Shown here: piece after piece, positions 56,130 to 64,000 of the stretch
Numbering within the stretch: position 1 is the stretch's first letter
How the letters are laid out: the number at the start of each line of letters is the position of its first letter
NCBI GenBank assembly: GCA_030272585.1
Contig: BSYQ01000009.1
Location: 5,456,001 to 5,520,000 of the forward strand
Length of the DNA: 64,000 nt
DNA from: Bryopsis sp. KO-2023
Taxonomy: Eukaryota; Chlorophyta; Ulvophyceae; Bryopsidales; Bryopsidaceae
Direction of reading: 5' to 3'
Notes under the pieces: generated by a model
What the model was told of the DNA's origin: nothing
What the model saw: the letters and a program-made list of their open reading frames with translations, nothing else
The model's database searches: none
Made by a program: the position numbers and the translations under genes

Positions 56130-59100
56130 CTACGAACGAGCGTCCAACCACTCCCTACGCAAGGCGAGCGCCCGGCGAATATAAACAGCCACACGAACCT
56201 GCCCCGGACAATTAAACAAACGAAACAGAGAGCCACGACTCTCTTCCACGACCGAGTTCACACGCAACCGCACATAAAGCGGACAAGCAAAAAGAAAATG
56301 CACCTCGTTTTCAGGCGTCGAAACCCCAGCGTCCAAACAAAACGGACAATACCTCTCGTTTAAAGGCACGTCTCTATCACTCAAGTCCACAGCATCGATC
56401 TCCAAACCGTGAAGACGAGCCCGAAAACGCACCCAAGTCGTACGCAAACCCAAATCCGTAAAAGAAGACAGCGCCTTCGTGTAACAAAACGTCGGTTTGA
56501 ACCGATTGTAATACGCCACGATACGCGGATGTCGAGAACGCAACTGACCCACAATATCTGCCTTATAGGCACGCGCCCAGGTCGCCACGTCCACCTCCAC
56601 AAACCCATCGAACTGTGGAACAAAGCGTCTCACCATATCACGAAACTGGACCCACCAAGAACGCCGAGAATCCGGCTGACCACGCAACCAGAACAGCATC
56701 GCCCGCGTGGGATGCGTCGCCGGCAATTGCATCAGGCGATTCCAAAACTTCAACGCGTTCCGGTACAAATAAAACGTGACCGGCAAAACACCACACTCCA
56801 AATACACGAAATTCTTCAGCGCCCTCGTCGGAAGACGTAGCACCGATTTTAAGTAACGCACCAACAGATCGTTCAGCTCCCGCTTGTGCTGCTGAGTCAG
56901 AAAGAACACCCAAACCGGCGCAGCATACTGCACCTTCCCCAAAACGTACATCTTGAAAAGAGCCACCAGAGTCCGTGGATCCCTCAAACCGATCTCAAAC
57001 GCCCTCGCACGCAAACGCCCAACAGCCACGTTGCCCGCACACAACACCTTGGAAATATGCTCCCGAAACACGTTGACGTCCCCAGGCCCATCGTAAAACA
57101 CCACACCCAAATACTTGAGCGTGCGCTGCAACGGCACATCGTGTCCACCAAACAAAACCGAAGTACGCGACCCCGGGTTCACCGCAAGCACCTCCGTCTT
57201 CTCATGGTTTGTCTTGATATGCCAGTCCTGCTCAAACCGAAGCGTCAAGTCACCCACCGCCTGCACACCTTCCTCATCACGCAAAGGCACCAGAGTGTCG
57301 TCCGCAAAGATCATCGCGACGATCTTCACCAGGTCAAAAACAACTCGTTCCAAGTCCAGTCGCTCCAAGAGAAGAGGAAAGTTGTCATGGTAACAGGTAT
57401 ACAACAGAGGACTGAAAGGGCAGCCTTGTCGCACACCACGTCGCATCTCAAACGAGCGCGAACAGCCACGAGTCCCCCTAACCACCGCCGAGGAGTTCTG
57501 ATACATGTACCTCACAAGTTCAATCAGCCACGGATGCAGGCCCATACGTCGCAAGTGCAACCACAAGCGATCGTGATGCACACTGTCGTAAGCTTTCGCC
57601 AAATCCATCGACAGCAAAAACAACAAGTTCCCAGTCTTCTTCGCCCAGAAAATGAGACCCCACGCCAGCAAAATCCAAGTCACCGTTTCACAGCCCCTCC
57701 GAAAACCGGCCTGAGTGGGATGACGAACAGGGTCCAACACAGGTGCGACGCGCTCCATCAACGTATAAACAAACAGTTTGTACCACACCGTACAGAGCAT
57801 GATCGGACGATAACGAATGGGATCCGAACGTTGTCCACGGTTCTTGTAAATGGGGCGCACCATACCAAACAGCCAGCTCCGAGGAACACGTCTCTCGCGA
57901 AGGCATCGATTAAAGAGAGCGAGCAGCAACGGAAGCCAAGCCTCCTGCAACCCCTGTCCCTTGAAGAACGCCGGCGTCCACGAATCCGCACCAGCACACG
58001 TCCCCAGTTTCAACTTTCTCACCGCCTGCTTGACCTCCACGTCAGTAAAAGGCATCACAAGGTCGTCACGTCCCAACACATCGCTCCTGATATCAACATG
58101 AGGCTCTGGATCATCCGTATCAAGAGAGGAGGCCTCGAAAAACTCCGTAAAGTGCTTGTGCCAATCGTCCAAAGTTACAGCATCAGAAGCACGCTTCTGC
58201 CTCGGAAACAAAGTGGAGTGAAAACGTTTGGAATCCTCCTTGAAGAGTCGCTGCATATAGTCACCATATCCCAGGTCGAACTGACGCTTCTCGCGAGCCA
58301 AAACAGCAAAATAGCGATTCCTCAATCTCCTCGCATCAACAGCCAGATCGGGCGATTCGGGTGGCCGCAAATATGCCCTCCAAGCACGCCGGTACTCACG
58401 CAAAGCATCGATACACGCCTGATTATACCAAGGCTGCCGAGAAACTCGCCGAGCTGGAACAGATGAAAAGCGCTTCACCAACTGGGTAGTCACCACAGCC
58501 GAAACCGAACGAGCAACACAATCCACCGATGCTCTCGAATCGATTCCTGAAAGCAAAGAGTCACGATTGCATCGCAAAAACCGAGCCAATCGCTGCTGAT
58601 CCCGTGCCGCCATACGATACCTGCCACGATCCACAGCCTGATCCCACACCTGAGAAAACGCAACAGTCAAAACAACAGCCCTGTGATCCGAAATGTGCAA
58701 CGGCGGATCGGGCTCCACAAACAAAGAAACGTCCCAATCCGACAAAATAGACTCACTGCCCACGACATAATCCAAAAGACTCCAAACACCCTGTTGCCGA
58801 AACGTACACTCCCCAATCAAATCCCCACGAACACGGCCATTGAAAATACGCACACCAGCAGCCTGACACAAAGACAAAAGACGACGACCATTCCAACTAA
58901 CAGCAGAGCGATCACAATTGGATCTCTCCTGAAACCCAACATCCTCCCCGTCCACCTCGGTGCCCGTATGCCCATTGAAATCCCCAAGCAAAACAACGTT
59001 TTCAGAACGACGTGACAAAACAGCCGACTCCAAATCGTCCCAAACACTCTGATCGGAGTAAGAAGAACTCGGACTAGGCAGATAAACACCAAAAACGGTC

Positions 59101-59414
59101 AAAGAAAACGAACCAAAAACCACAGAAAAAGCAATAACAGAACTACCAATATAGGCGTCTTGCAAAAAAGAAACGTGCGCCTCAACAGTATTGCGGACCA
59201 AGACAGCCACCCCCCCCGATCGTCTACGTGCATCCCTCTCCAAAAAATGTGCCGTAAAATGAGGCAAGTTTGAAAGCAACCCAGTATCCCCAATCTCCTG
59301 CAAAACCAAAACATCGATTCTATCTAGCAATTCAATCAAACAGGCCATCTTCCCCACAGTTGCCGACCGAAGATTCCACGTTCCGAGACGAAGGAATATC
59401 GGTCGGCCGCACCC
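56130..59414 (-). CDS. LINE ORF2: AP endonuclease and reverse transcriptase, about 1094 codons
   Basis: The frame is open from the codon after the ORF1 TAG. The endonuclease starts at once: LRLGTWNLRSATVGKM, then IDVLVLQEIGDTG, VVLLGDFNGHTG, LLDYVVGS and HISDHRAVVLTV. The reverse transcriptase has YRPIMLCTVWYKLF, LLSMDLAKAYDSVHHDRLW, RRGVRQGCPFSPLLY and AMIFADDTLVPL (~57,300). The C-terminus has a cysteine/histidine motif, YCPFCLDAGVSTPENEVHFLF followed by ACPLY. No ATG precedes the endonuclease core (the first, at MACLIE, is already inside it). Expression therefore probably depends on readthrough, reinitiation or an upstream fusion. Confidence 0.88.
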   Translation of the reverse strand, partial: GCGRPIFLRLGTWNLRSATVGKMACLIELLDRIDVLVLQEIGDTGLLSNLPHFTAHFLERDARRRSGGVAVLVRNTVEAHVSFLQDAYIGSSVIAFSVVFGSFSLTVFGVYLPSPSSSYSDQSVWDDLESAVLSRRSENVVLLGDFNGHTGTEVDGEDVGFQERSNCDRSAVSWNGRRLLSLCQAAGVRIFNGRVRGDLIGECTFRQQGVWSLLDYVVGSESILSDWDVSLFVEPDPPLHISDHRAVVLTVAFSQVWDQAVDRGRYRMAARDQQRLARFLRCNRDSLLSGIDSRASVDCVARSVSAVVTTQLVKRFSSVPARRVSRQPWYNQACIDALREYRRAWRAYLRPPESPDLAVDARRLRNRYFAVLAREKRQFDLGYGDYMQRLFKEDSKRFHSTLFPRQKRASDAVTLDDWHKHFTEFFEASSLDTDDPEPHVDIRSDVLGRDDLVMPFTDVEVKQAVRKLKLGTCAGADSWTPAFFKGQGLQEAWLPLLLALFNRCLRERRVPRSWLFGMVRPIYKNRGQRSDPIRYRPIMLCTVWYKLFVYTLMERVAPVLDPVRHPTQAGFRRGCETVTWILLAWGLIFWAKKTGNLLFLLSMDLAKAYDSVHHDRLWLHLRRMGLHPWLIELVRYMYQNSSAVVRGTRGCSRSFEMRRGVRQGCPFSPLLYTCYHDNFPLLLERLDLERVVFDLVKIVAMIFADDTLVPLRDEEGVQAVGDLTLRFEQDWHIKTNHEKTEVLAVNPGSRTSVLFGGHDVPLQRTLKYLGVVFYDGPGDVNVFREHISKVLCAGNVAVGRLRARAFEIGLRDPRTLVALFKMYVLGKVQYAAPVWVFFLTQQHKRELNDLLVRYLKSVLRLPTRALKNFVYLECGVLPVTFYLYRNALKFWNRLMQLPATHPTRAMLFWLRGQPDSRRSWWVQFRDMVRRFVPQFDGFVEVDVATWARAYKADIVGQLRSRHPRIVAYYNRFKPTFCYTKALSSFTDLGLRTTWVRFRARLHGLEIDAVDLSDRDVPLNERYCPFCLDAGVSTPENEVHFLFACPLYVRLRVNSVVEESRGSLFRLFNCPGQVRVAVYIRRALALRREWLDARS

Positions 59415-60578
59415 CTATTCATCGATCGTGATGGGATCACCACCCATCTGAAGCGCTGGAGAAAAAGGAACCAACTCAGAACCAACAGGTCCCTCATGAG
59501 CACGCGAACCCGATGGAGCAGAACCGTTCTGGTGAGGAGGACCACCATGATGTCCACCCACAGGCCCAAAAAGAATGTCGGTCAGAGCCGCCATATCCAC
59601 GAACATACCCCTCCACCTGGTATCCGGGCCATCGATCGTGACCGGGAGTGGCCTGCCAACCTTGGGCACCACAAAAAGACGCTCATCATCGAAGAACGCC
59701 CTCTCAAGACGAGCGTCAGGGCGATCCTTCTCCTTGAACGCCAACTGGTGAATCGGCATCAACTGTTGGCGAATCGCTCGCTGACGAGCCGTCAGATCGT
59801 GTCGAAGGCCAAAACCGGCAGGAACACCAGCCAAGCTGCCAGCAGAGATGGCCAAACGGATGTCCTTCTTCATTCCCCACAACGCCAATGGAATCAGATC
59901 GGTCTTAAACCGCACCAGTAGAGGCCGCGGCCGAGCACCAGCCCGGAAACGACCAAGACGAGTCACGAACGCGACGTGAGAGGAATACCGCTCTGTCGAG
60001 GAATCCATCAGCTCGTCCTGAAGCCGATCCAAGATGCCAACAACTGTGTCGCGCATGGCAGGACCCCGTTCAGCCTCCGAATCAGGTACACCAACAAACA
60101 GGAGATTCGATTTCTTCTCCAACTGACTGATAGAATCAACTGCAAGAGACAAGCGATCCTCCAGACCACCAATAGTACGTCGCACGTCCGCAGGAGGGCC
60201 AGCCTGCTCAAATGACTTCACCTTGGCCTCCAAAGCCACAACACGTTGAGCGAGGTCAACTTCACATTTCTCCACACGAGCCTCCAGGCTCTGGATTCGA
60301 GAAATCATCGATTCCTGCATGGACTCCAGTTTCTCCGGAACCGAATCGAGACGCATCAGCGTAACCACCATTTTTTTAACACACGCCTGGAGGTCCTTGA
60401 TCACACGCACCGAATCAGTCTGTGCATCAACGCGCTCATGCAAAAAGGTGAACGCCGGATCCCTCACGTCAATAGACGGGCAGGCTGCTGCGTCAGTTCG
60501 GGGGTCTGAGTCCGCCCGGCGCTTAGGACGCTGAACCCCCTCCATACGGGTCCCCTGGTCCTCAGGGCCATCCCCCAT
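59415..60578 (-). CDS. LINE ORF1: coiled-coil RNA-binding protein, about 387 aa
   Basis: Starts at the ATG at 60578; the frame happens to continue upstream into element D. Residues ~55-170 form a coiled coil (SVRVIKDLQACVKKMVV, ISRIQSLEARVEKCEVDLA, GLEDRLSLAVDSISQLEKK). An L1 ORF1p-type RRM follows, opening with NLLFVGVPDSEAERG and including VAFVTRLGRFRAGARPRPLL. The C-terminal part has ARQRAIRQQLMPIHQLAFKE. It ends GDPITIDE and TAG at 59415. The ORF2 endonuclease begins only a few codons after the TAG in the same frame. Confidence 0.82.
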   Translation of the reverse strand: MGDGPEDQGTRMEGVQRPKRRADSDPRTDAAACPSIDVRDPAFTFLHERVDAQTDSVRVIKDLQACVKKMVVTLMRLDSVPEKLESMQESMISRIQSLEARVEKCEVDLAQRVVALEAKVKSFEQAGPPADVRRTIGGLEDRLSLAVDSISQLEKKSNLLFVGVPDSEAERGPAMRDTVVGILDRLQDELMDSSTERYSSHVAFVTRLGRFRAGARPRPLLVRFKTDLIPLALWGMKKDIRLAISAGSLAGVPAGFGLRHDLTARQRAIRQQLMPIHQLAFKEKDRPDARLERAFFDDERLFVVPKVGRPLPVTIDGPDTRWRGMFVDMAALTDILFGPVGGHHGGPPHQNGSAPSGSRAHEGPVGSELVPFSPALQMGGDPITIDE

Positions 60579-61454
60579 ATCTTGAGTACAGACAGCGGAC
60601 TGCACTTTGGCTTTCTCCAAAAAAATCGTCGTGGCCAGCTTGGCTCCTTTCTTAAGCAAGACTGGACAACTTCGCTCATTGTCCACACCAATGACGATAT
60701 GCTCTCCTTCTATGGGCCCAGCAACCAGTTGCGAATGCACACGTAACCCATGTTTATCTGCGTCCATGTTTCGCGGCTTAACAGCCAGAACCACATTCCC
60801 GTGAAGAAAGCATCGAGCAGAGGAAACGACTTGTGTAGTTCTTCCAGGCCCCAATAAGGTGTCATTTCCTAGAGTCAGTACACATTCTCCTGAGTCTGCT
60901 TGAGTCTCCTTTTTTTGCCCTGCTTATGCTTCCTTAGTAGTAGCTGAAAAACAGATTATTTCTGCCTCTGTTTTTTTGTCTACCAAACGGTCAGTCCCTG
61001 GGTCTATGATAAAGCCTAACATCCCGATGGCCTCTTTTCCCAGAATGCTCTGACCATGCCCTTCCAAAATAGTGAACTTCAGCTCAGACTGGTTATGTCT
61101 GACTTCGACCATAGTTGTGGTTGTTCCGAGTGATTGTACACTGTCCCGTGTGATGCCCTGAATGGATATCTTTCCTGGCTGAAGAGGAAGTCCAAACTTT
61201 CGTAATGTCTTTTCATAAAGAATACTGACTGCAGCTCCTGTGTCAATCAAGAACTTGACTTGCTGTCCTCTGATAACCCCATTGACATGCATAAGTCTTC
61301 CGTTCTGTTGGCTGCCGTCAGAAGTATTCCCCACTCCCACATATACTTCGTCTTCATCCGAGTCAGAATTCATCCACACCGTGCTAACAGTGTTTTCCTC
61401 TTTGGTATCCACATGTTTGACTGGCTTTCCTGCAGTGGCCCCTTTTCCAGACAT
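60579..61454 (-). pseudogene. element D protease and following linker
   Basis: Minus strand MSGKGATAGKPV, then VKFLIDTGAAVSILYEKTLRKF (aspartic protease active site DTGA), MVEVRHNQSELKFTILEG and LGKEAIGMLGFIIDPGTD. A TAA at 60,924 is followed in the same frame by LLGPGRTTQVVSSARCFLHG, up to VCTQDM at the LINE border. Confidence 0.78.
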
Positions 61455-61988
61455 AGGCTGTCAGTGGTTTCTGTGAAGGACCTCCCCCTCCGTCTGCGCA
61501 GTGGTGACTATGTCAGTAAGTCTTTCGGCTAGCCAGGGGTTCCGCATGGCCTTTTGGACCGTTGTCAAGAGTTCGTTCATACGCAAAAGCTGAAGTGGAA
61601 ACGTTACCAATCCTTTGCCGTTGATTGGAAATACTCCCAGTTTGTCTTCACCCTCCATATTACCCTTTGCCGAGTTTGCTTTTGCTTCCTTGTTTCCTGC
61701 GAGGCCCAAAGCTTCTTAGTCGCTCGCTAGCGAGGTGGCATCTTCCAGCGTGGTCGGCTTACGCGTTTTGACTTGAACACGAATATGGGGGTGAAGTCCC
61801 GCCAAGTAGTGCCCAACCAATTCTTCCTCGCGAGCCTCCGGTATTCTGACGGCCAGTTTGCGAAACAGAGCATTGTACTCTTGGACACCCTTCGTGCCTT
61901 GAAAGCAGCTGCGTATGAGTCTTCGAACCCTTGTGTTGTCCTTTCTTGCAAATTGACTCTTCATCTTTTCCCGTAGCAGCTCAAAAGA

Positions 61989-62833
61989 AACAGAAACAGA
62001 AACAGAATTACAAGTTGCGTAGGGCAAACCGCCCTGTTGCAACGACATACATGAGTGAATCGTGTCCCAACGTTCGAAGCAAGGCAAAAGCCTCTGAATG
62101 TAATCAACTCCTAAATGAACAAAATCTCCTAAAACAAAAAAGTTCCAACGTCTCTGAAACCAGAAATCCCCAATCGAAACTCAAGAAAGAGCCCAAACGT
62201 CAAAACATAAAACCAAACACAAGAATCGGTCGCTTCCAACTCAGAAACCCGGAGCGAGCGCCCAACAAACAAAGCAAACAACGAAGAACACCAACTTCCC
62301 CATCAAACGAAACATCCAGAACAACGAAAAACAAACACCACCAGTCGCTACAAGCCCACTACGAACGAGCGTCCAACCACTCCCTACGCAAGGCGAGCGC
62401 CCGGCGAATATAAACAGCCACACGAACCTGCCCCGGACAATTAAACAAACGAAATAGAGAGCCACGACTCTCTTCCACGACCGAGTTCACACGCAACCGC
62501 ACATAAAGCGGACAAGCAAAAAGAAAATGCACCTCGTTTTCAGGCGTCGAAACCCCAGCGTCCAAACAAAACGGACAATACCTCTCGTTCAAAGGCACGT
62601 CTCTATCACTCAAGTCCACAGCATCGATCTCCAAACCGTGAAGACGAGCCCGAAAACGCACCCAAGTCGTACGCAAACCCAAATCCGTAAAAGAAGACAA
62701 CGCGTTCGTGTAACAAAACGTCGGTTTGAACCGATTATAATACGCCACGATACGCGGATGTCGGGAACGCAATTGACCCACAATATCTGCCTTATAGGCA
62801 CGCGCCCAGGTCGCCACGTCCACCTCCACAAAC
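61989..62833 (-). mobile_element. 5'-truncated second copy of the LINE
   Basis: Flanked by the 12-bp duplication CAGCTCAAAAGA (61977-61988 and 62834-62845). It carries the last part of ORF2 (from FVEVDVATWARAYKADIVGQ) and the 3' UTR, nearly identical to the first copy. Its tail is a TTCTGT hexamer repeated about three times. It interrupts element D gag at SFELLREK. Confidence 0.9.
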
Positions 62834-62987
62834 CAGCTCAAAAGACAGAGTTCGTATGTCAGTTCGTTCCAAAAGGACCCTGTACCACCTTTTCGCGAAA
62901 CCACGCAACATAGTCCCGACGAAGCGCACCCGCGCGGTCTCAGAGCTTTCACCTATTAACTCAAGGTATTTGTGTATTCCGAACCAC

Positions 62988-63180
62988 CAGTCATGGGCTG
63001 CACAGGACAGACCCTTGTCCTGTGCATCGCACAGGACAGGGTTCTGTGCAGGTTTTGTGCACCCTGTCTGTGCTGTGCTGTACAGGTCTGTGCACCTGTG
63101 CAGCACATATATGACCCTGTGCATTGTCTATGCAGTCTGTCCTGTCCTGTCCTGTGCACAGGGGTCTCAGCCCATGTCTG
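62988..63180. mobile_element. CTGTGCA-type hAT-like MITE, copy 4
   Basis: Ends CAGTCATGGGCTG and CAGCCCATGTCTG; exact 8-bp duplication CGAACCAC (62980-62987 and 63181-63188). It splits element D gag, where DWWF is repeated on both sides. Confidence 0.9.
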
Positions 63181-63556
63181 CGAACCACCAATCCTGGAAA
63201 CTTTCGTCAGGTTTTTCCCCAGTAAAATATTTGGGCGTACCAAACTTTACTTTGGCCACTGTATGGTGACGGACCCCACTTTCAACTGATGTTCCATTTC
63301 TTCTTGCTTCACGGCCACCTGGGCTGGGTACTGTAAAGACCTCTTCGTATTCACTTTCTGGTGGAATGGTTACCCGTTCTGGGGTCGGCCTCCGGCCTTG
63401 CGAAGCCTCCAGCGCCGACATGCGTAGTTCCAGCTGCGAAAACTCTTCCCGCATGCTTGCTTGAATAGCCCTCACAATTTCTGACTCCATGGCGGTTGCC
63501 TGCCCCAGTTGTGAGCCCTCCGCCAAAATCTCTCCGGGTTCTCTAGGCTCATTCAT

Positions 63557-63569
63557 GGCTCCGAAACCA
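63557..63569 (-). promoter_or_regulatory. primer-binding site of element D
   Basis: Minus strand TGGTTTCGGAGCC, immediately after the 5' LTR and immediately before the gag ATG. Confidence 0.8.
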
Positions 63570-63843
63570 TATAATAACAAGACTTCTGGATGATACGTGA
63601 ATAGGAAATCAGACGGGTACAACACACAGAGAACACAGAGTCTTGGCCCAGAAGGGACTTACAAGGATATTGCAACTATTTCCATCCACCAATAAATATC
63701 TGCTCCCATCCTGTACTGCCTTGTTACTCACAGTACCTCTTCCTCAGTACTGCCACTTTACAATACATATTCCCGTACTTTCCTAACCCATCTTCCCTAT
63801 CCCTTGCGTCCTCCATCTGACTCCACCCTCTCAATCCTTTACA
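63570..63843 (-). repeat. 5' LTR of element D
   Basis: About 274 bp, matching 27023-27293. The right edge TTTACA is followed by the GTGC duplication. Divergence from the left LTR is low but visible, fitting an insertion older than B. Confidence 0.85.
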
Positions 63844-63847
63844 GTGC

Positions 63848-64000
63848 ATTCAGTGTTTTTTTTGTGTCCTAAACAGCACTTTTTGTCAGAATTCTAACTG
63901 CCATGACCGGCAAATTGATGGCAACGGCTATGTTCGGACCAGTGTTGTGCGGATAATCCGATTCCCGGATTATAGTACCCGGAAATCCGGCCGGATATCC
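63848..64000. other. right flank of element D
   Basis: Unique spacer, then GGATAATCCGATTCCCGGATTATAG and CCGGAAATCC-like strings near the window end. These look like the start of another inverted-repeat element, cut by the window edge. Confidence 0.35.

Larger units (their letters stand above)
55764..60578 (-). mobile_element. L1-like LINE retrotransposon, near full length
   Basis: Flanked by ATCTTGAGTA at 55754-55763 and 60579-60588. On the minus strand it runs from an ATG at its very first base, through ORF1 and ORF2 in one frame separated by a TAG, to a ~366-bp 3' UTR. The 3' end (CGCAACTTGTAAT) is followed by CCTTGTTTCCTTGTTAC rather than poly(A). The second copy at 61,989 shares the 3' end. 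It is inserted in element D between protease and Pol linker. Confidence 0.88.
61461..63556 (-). pseudogene. element D Gag, interrupted by a LINE fragment and a MITE
   Basis: The ATG at 63556 immediately follows the primer-binding site. Pieces: MNEPREPGEILAEGSQ to ESFQDWWF (63556-63189), GIHKYLELIGESSETA and FAKRWYRVLLERTDIRTLSFEL (62,987-62,846), then LREKMKSQFARKDNTRVRR, GVQEYNALFRKLAVRIPEA and EELVGHYLAGLHPHIRVQV (61,976-61,719). Two in-frame stops follow (61,716; 61,461) before the protease. It matches a Ty3 retrotrans_gag domain in layout. No zinc knuckle was seen. Confidence 0.82.
27018..63847 (-). mobile_element. element D: decayed Ty3-type LTR retrotransposon expanded to ~37 kb by nested insertions
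   Basis: The outer frame is two matching ~272-bp LTRs (27023-27293 and 63570-63843) flanked by GTGC at 27018-27021 and 63844-63847. Reading the minus strand from the right, the pieces come in canonical order: PBS, gag, protease, spacer, reverse transcriptase, RNase H, integrase, 3' LTR. Each break coincides with an independently bounded insertion, and reading resumes at the same residue on the far side. Examples are the DWWF repeat around the MITE at 62,988 and SFELLREK around the truncated LINE. Removing insertions leaves about 6 kb, a normal Ty3 size. In-frame stops (61,716; 61,461; 60,924; one near 44,590) and a one-base frame change near 30,285 show it is dead. Confidence 0.8.

Noticed and set aside
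56886-58466. 526-residue plus-strand open frame
   Set aside because: It is the antisense shadow of the LINE reverse-transcriptase ORF; its composition (Arg, His, Thr, Pro rich) is that of a complement frame and no domain is present.
60924-61718. In-frame stops of element D gag-protease as programmed readthrough
   Set aside because: Three different stops (TAA, TGA, TAA), further stops in Pol and a frame break elsewhere fit simple decay better than recoding.

Overview
The window is nuclear DNA of a eukaryote with GT-AG introns of roughly 80 to 930 bp. Three protein types point to the green lineage, probably a streptophyte-type alga: a plant-type GT31 galactosyltransferase of the HPGT/B3GALT kind, a secreted protein ending in a plant-type eight-cysteine (lipid-transfer-like) module, and a chromodomain Ty3 retrotransposon. 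The species cannot be named from the sequence alone. Non-coding DNA is rich in T runs, and several T runs run directly into long G runs.

Bases 1-27,017 are gene-bearing. In order they hold a small G-patch protein (+), DPH1 for diphthamide synthesis (-), PANB for pantothenate/CoA synthesis (+, head-to-head with DPH1), a 641-residue secreted protein with an eight-cysteine tail (-), a Golgi-type GT31 galactosyltransferase (+), a leucine-rich-repeat protein with DUF4476-like repeats (-), one orphan coding exon (-), a secreted jacalin-lectin protein with an aerolysin-like tail (-), and cytosolic ribosomal protein L5 (+). I rebuilt exon structures for six of these by matching splice phases.

Bases 27,018-63,847 are, as I read them, one old minus-strand Ty3-type LTR retrotransposon ('element D'). 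It has matching LTRs at 27,023-27,293 and 63,570-63,843 and a probable GTGC target duplication. Nested insertions have blown it up from about 6 kb to about 37 kb. They include (i) a chromodomain Ty3 element 'C' (30,305-43,468; TSD TCAAT) whose 5' LTR is split by a younger Ty3-like element 'B' (37,203-43,206; identical LTRs, TSD CACC, apparently intact); (ii) a 10.4-kb Plavaka/CACTA-like DNA transposon (44,667-55,038) with an intact four-exon transposase, a second gene, subterminal repeat arrays and a complete cloverleaf tRNA in an intron; (iii) a 4.8-kb L1-like LINE (55,764-60,578) and a truncated second copy (61,989-62,833); and (iv) several non-autonomous elements with 8-bp duplications and CAG-type ends, typical of hAT. 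One of these families is built almost entirely from CTGTGCA/TGCACAG words.

The points most worth a second look are three recoding signals in the mobile elements: a canonical -1 frameshift cassette in B, a second one in C, and an in-frame TAG joining LINE ORF1 to ORF2. The tRNA inside the transposon intron, the CTGTGCA foldback family, and two unusual secreted-protein architectures (jacalin plus aerolysin-like; large ectodomain plus eight-cysteine module) also stand out.
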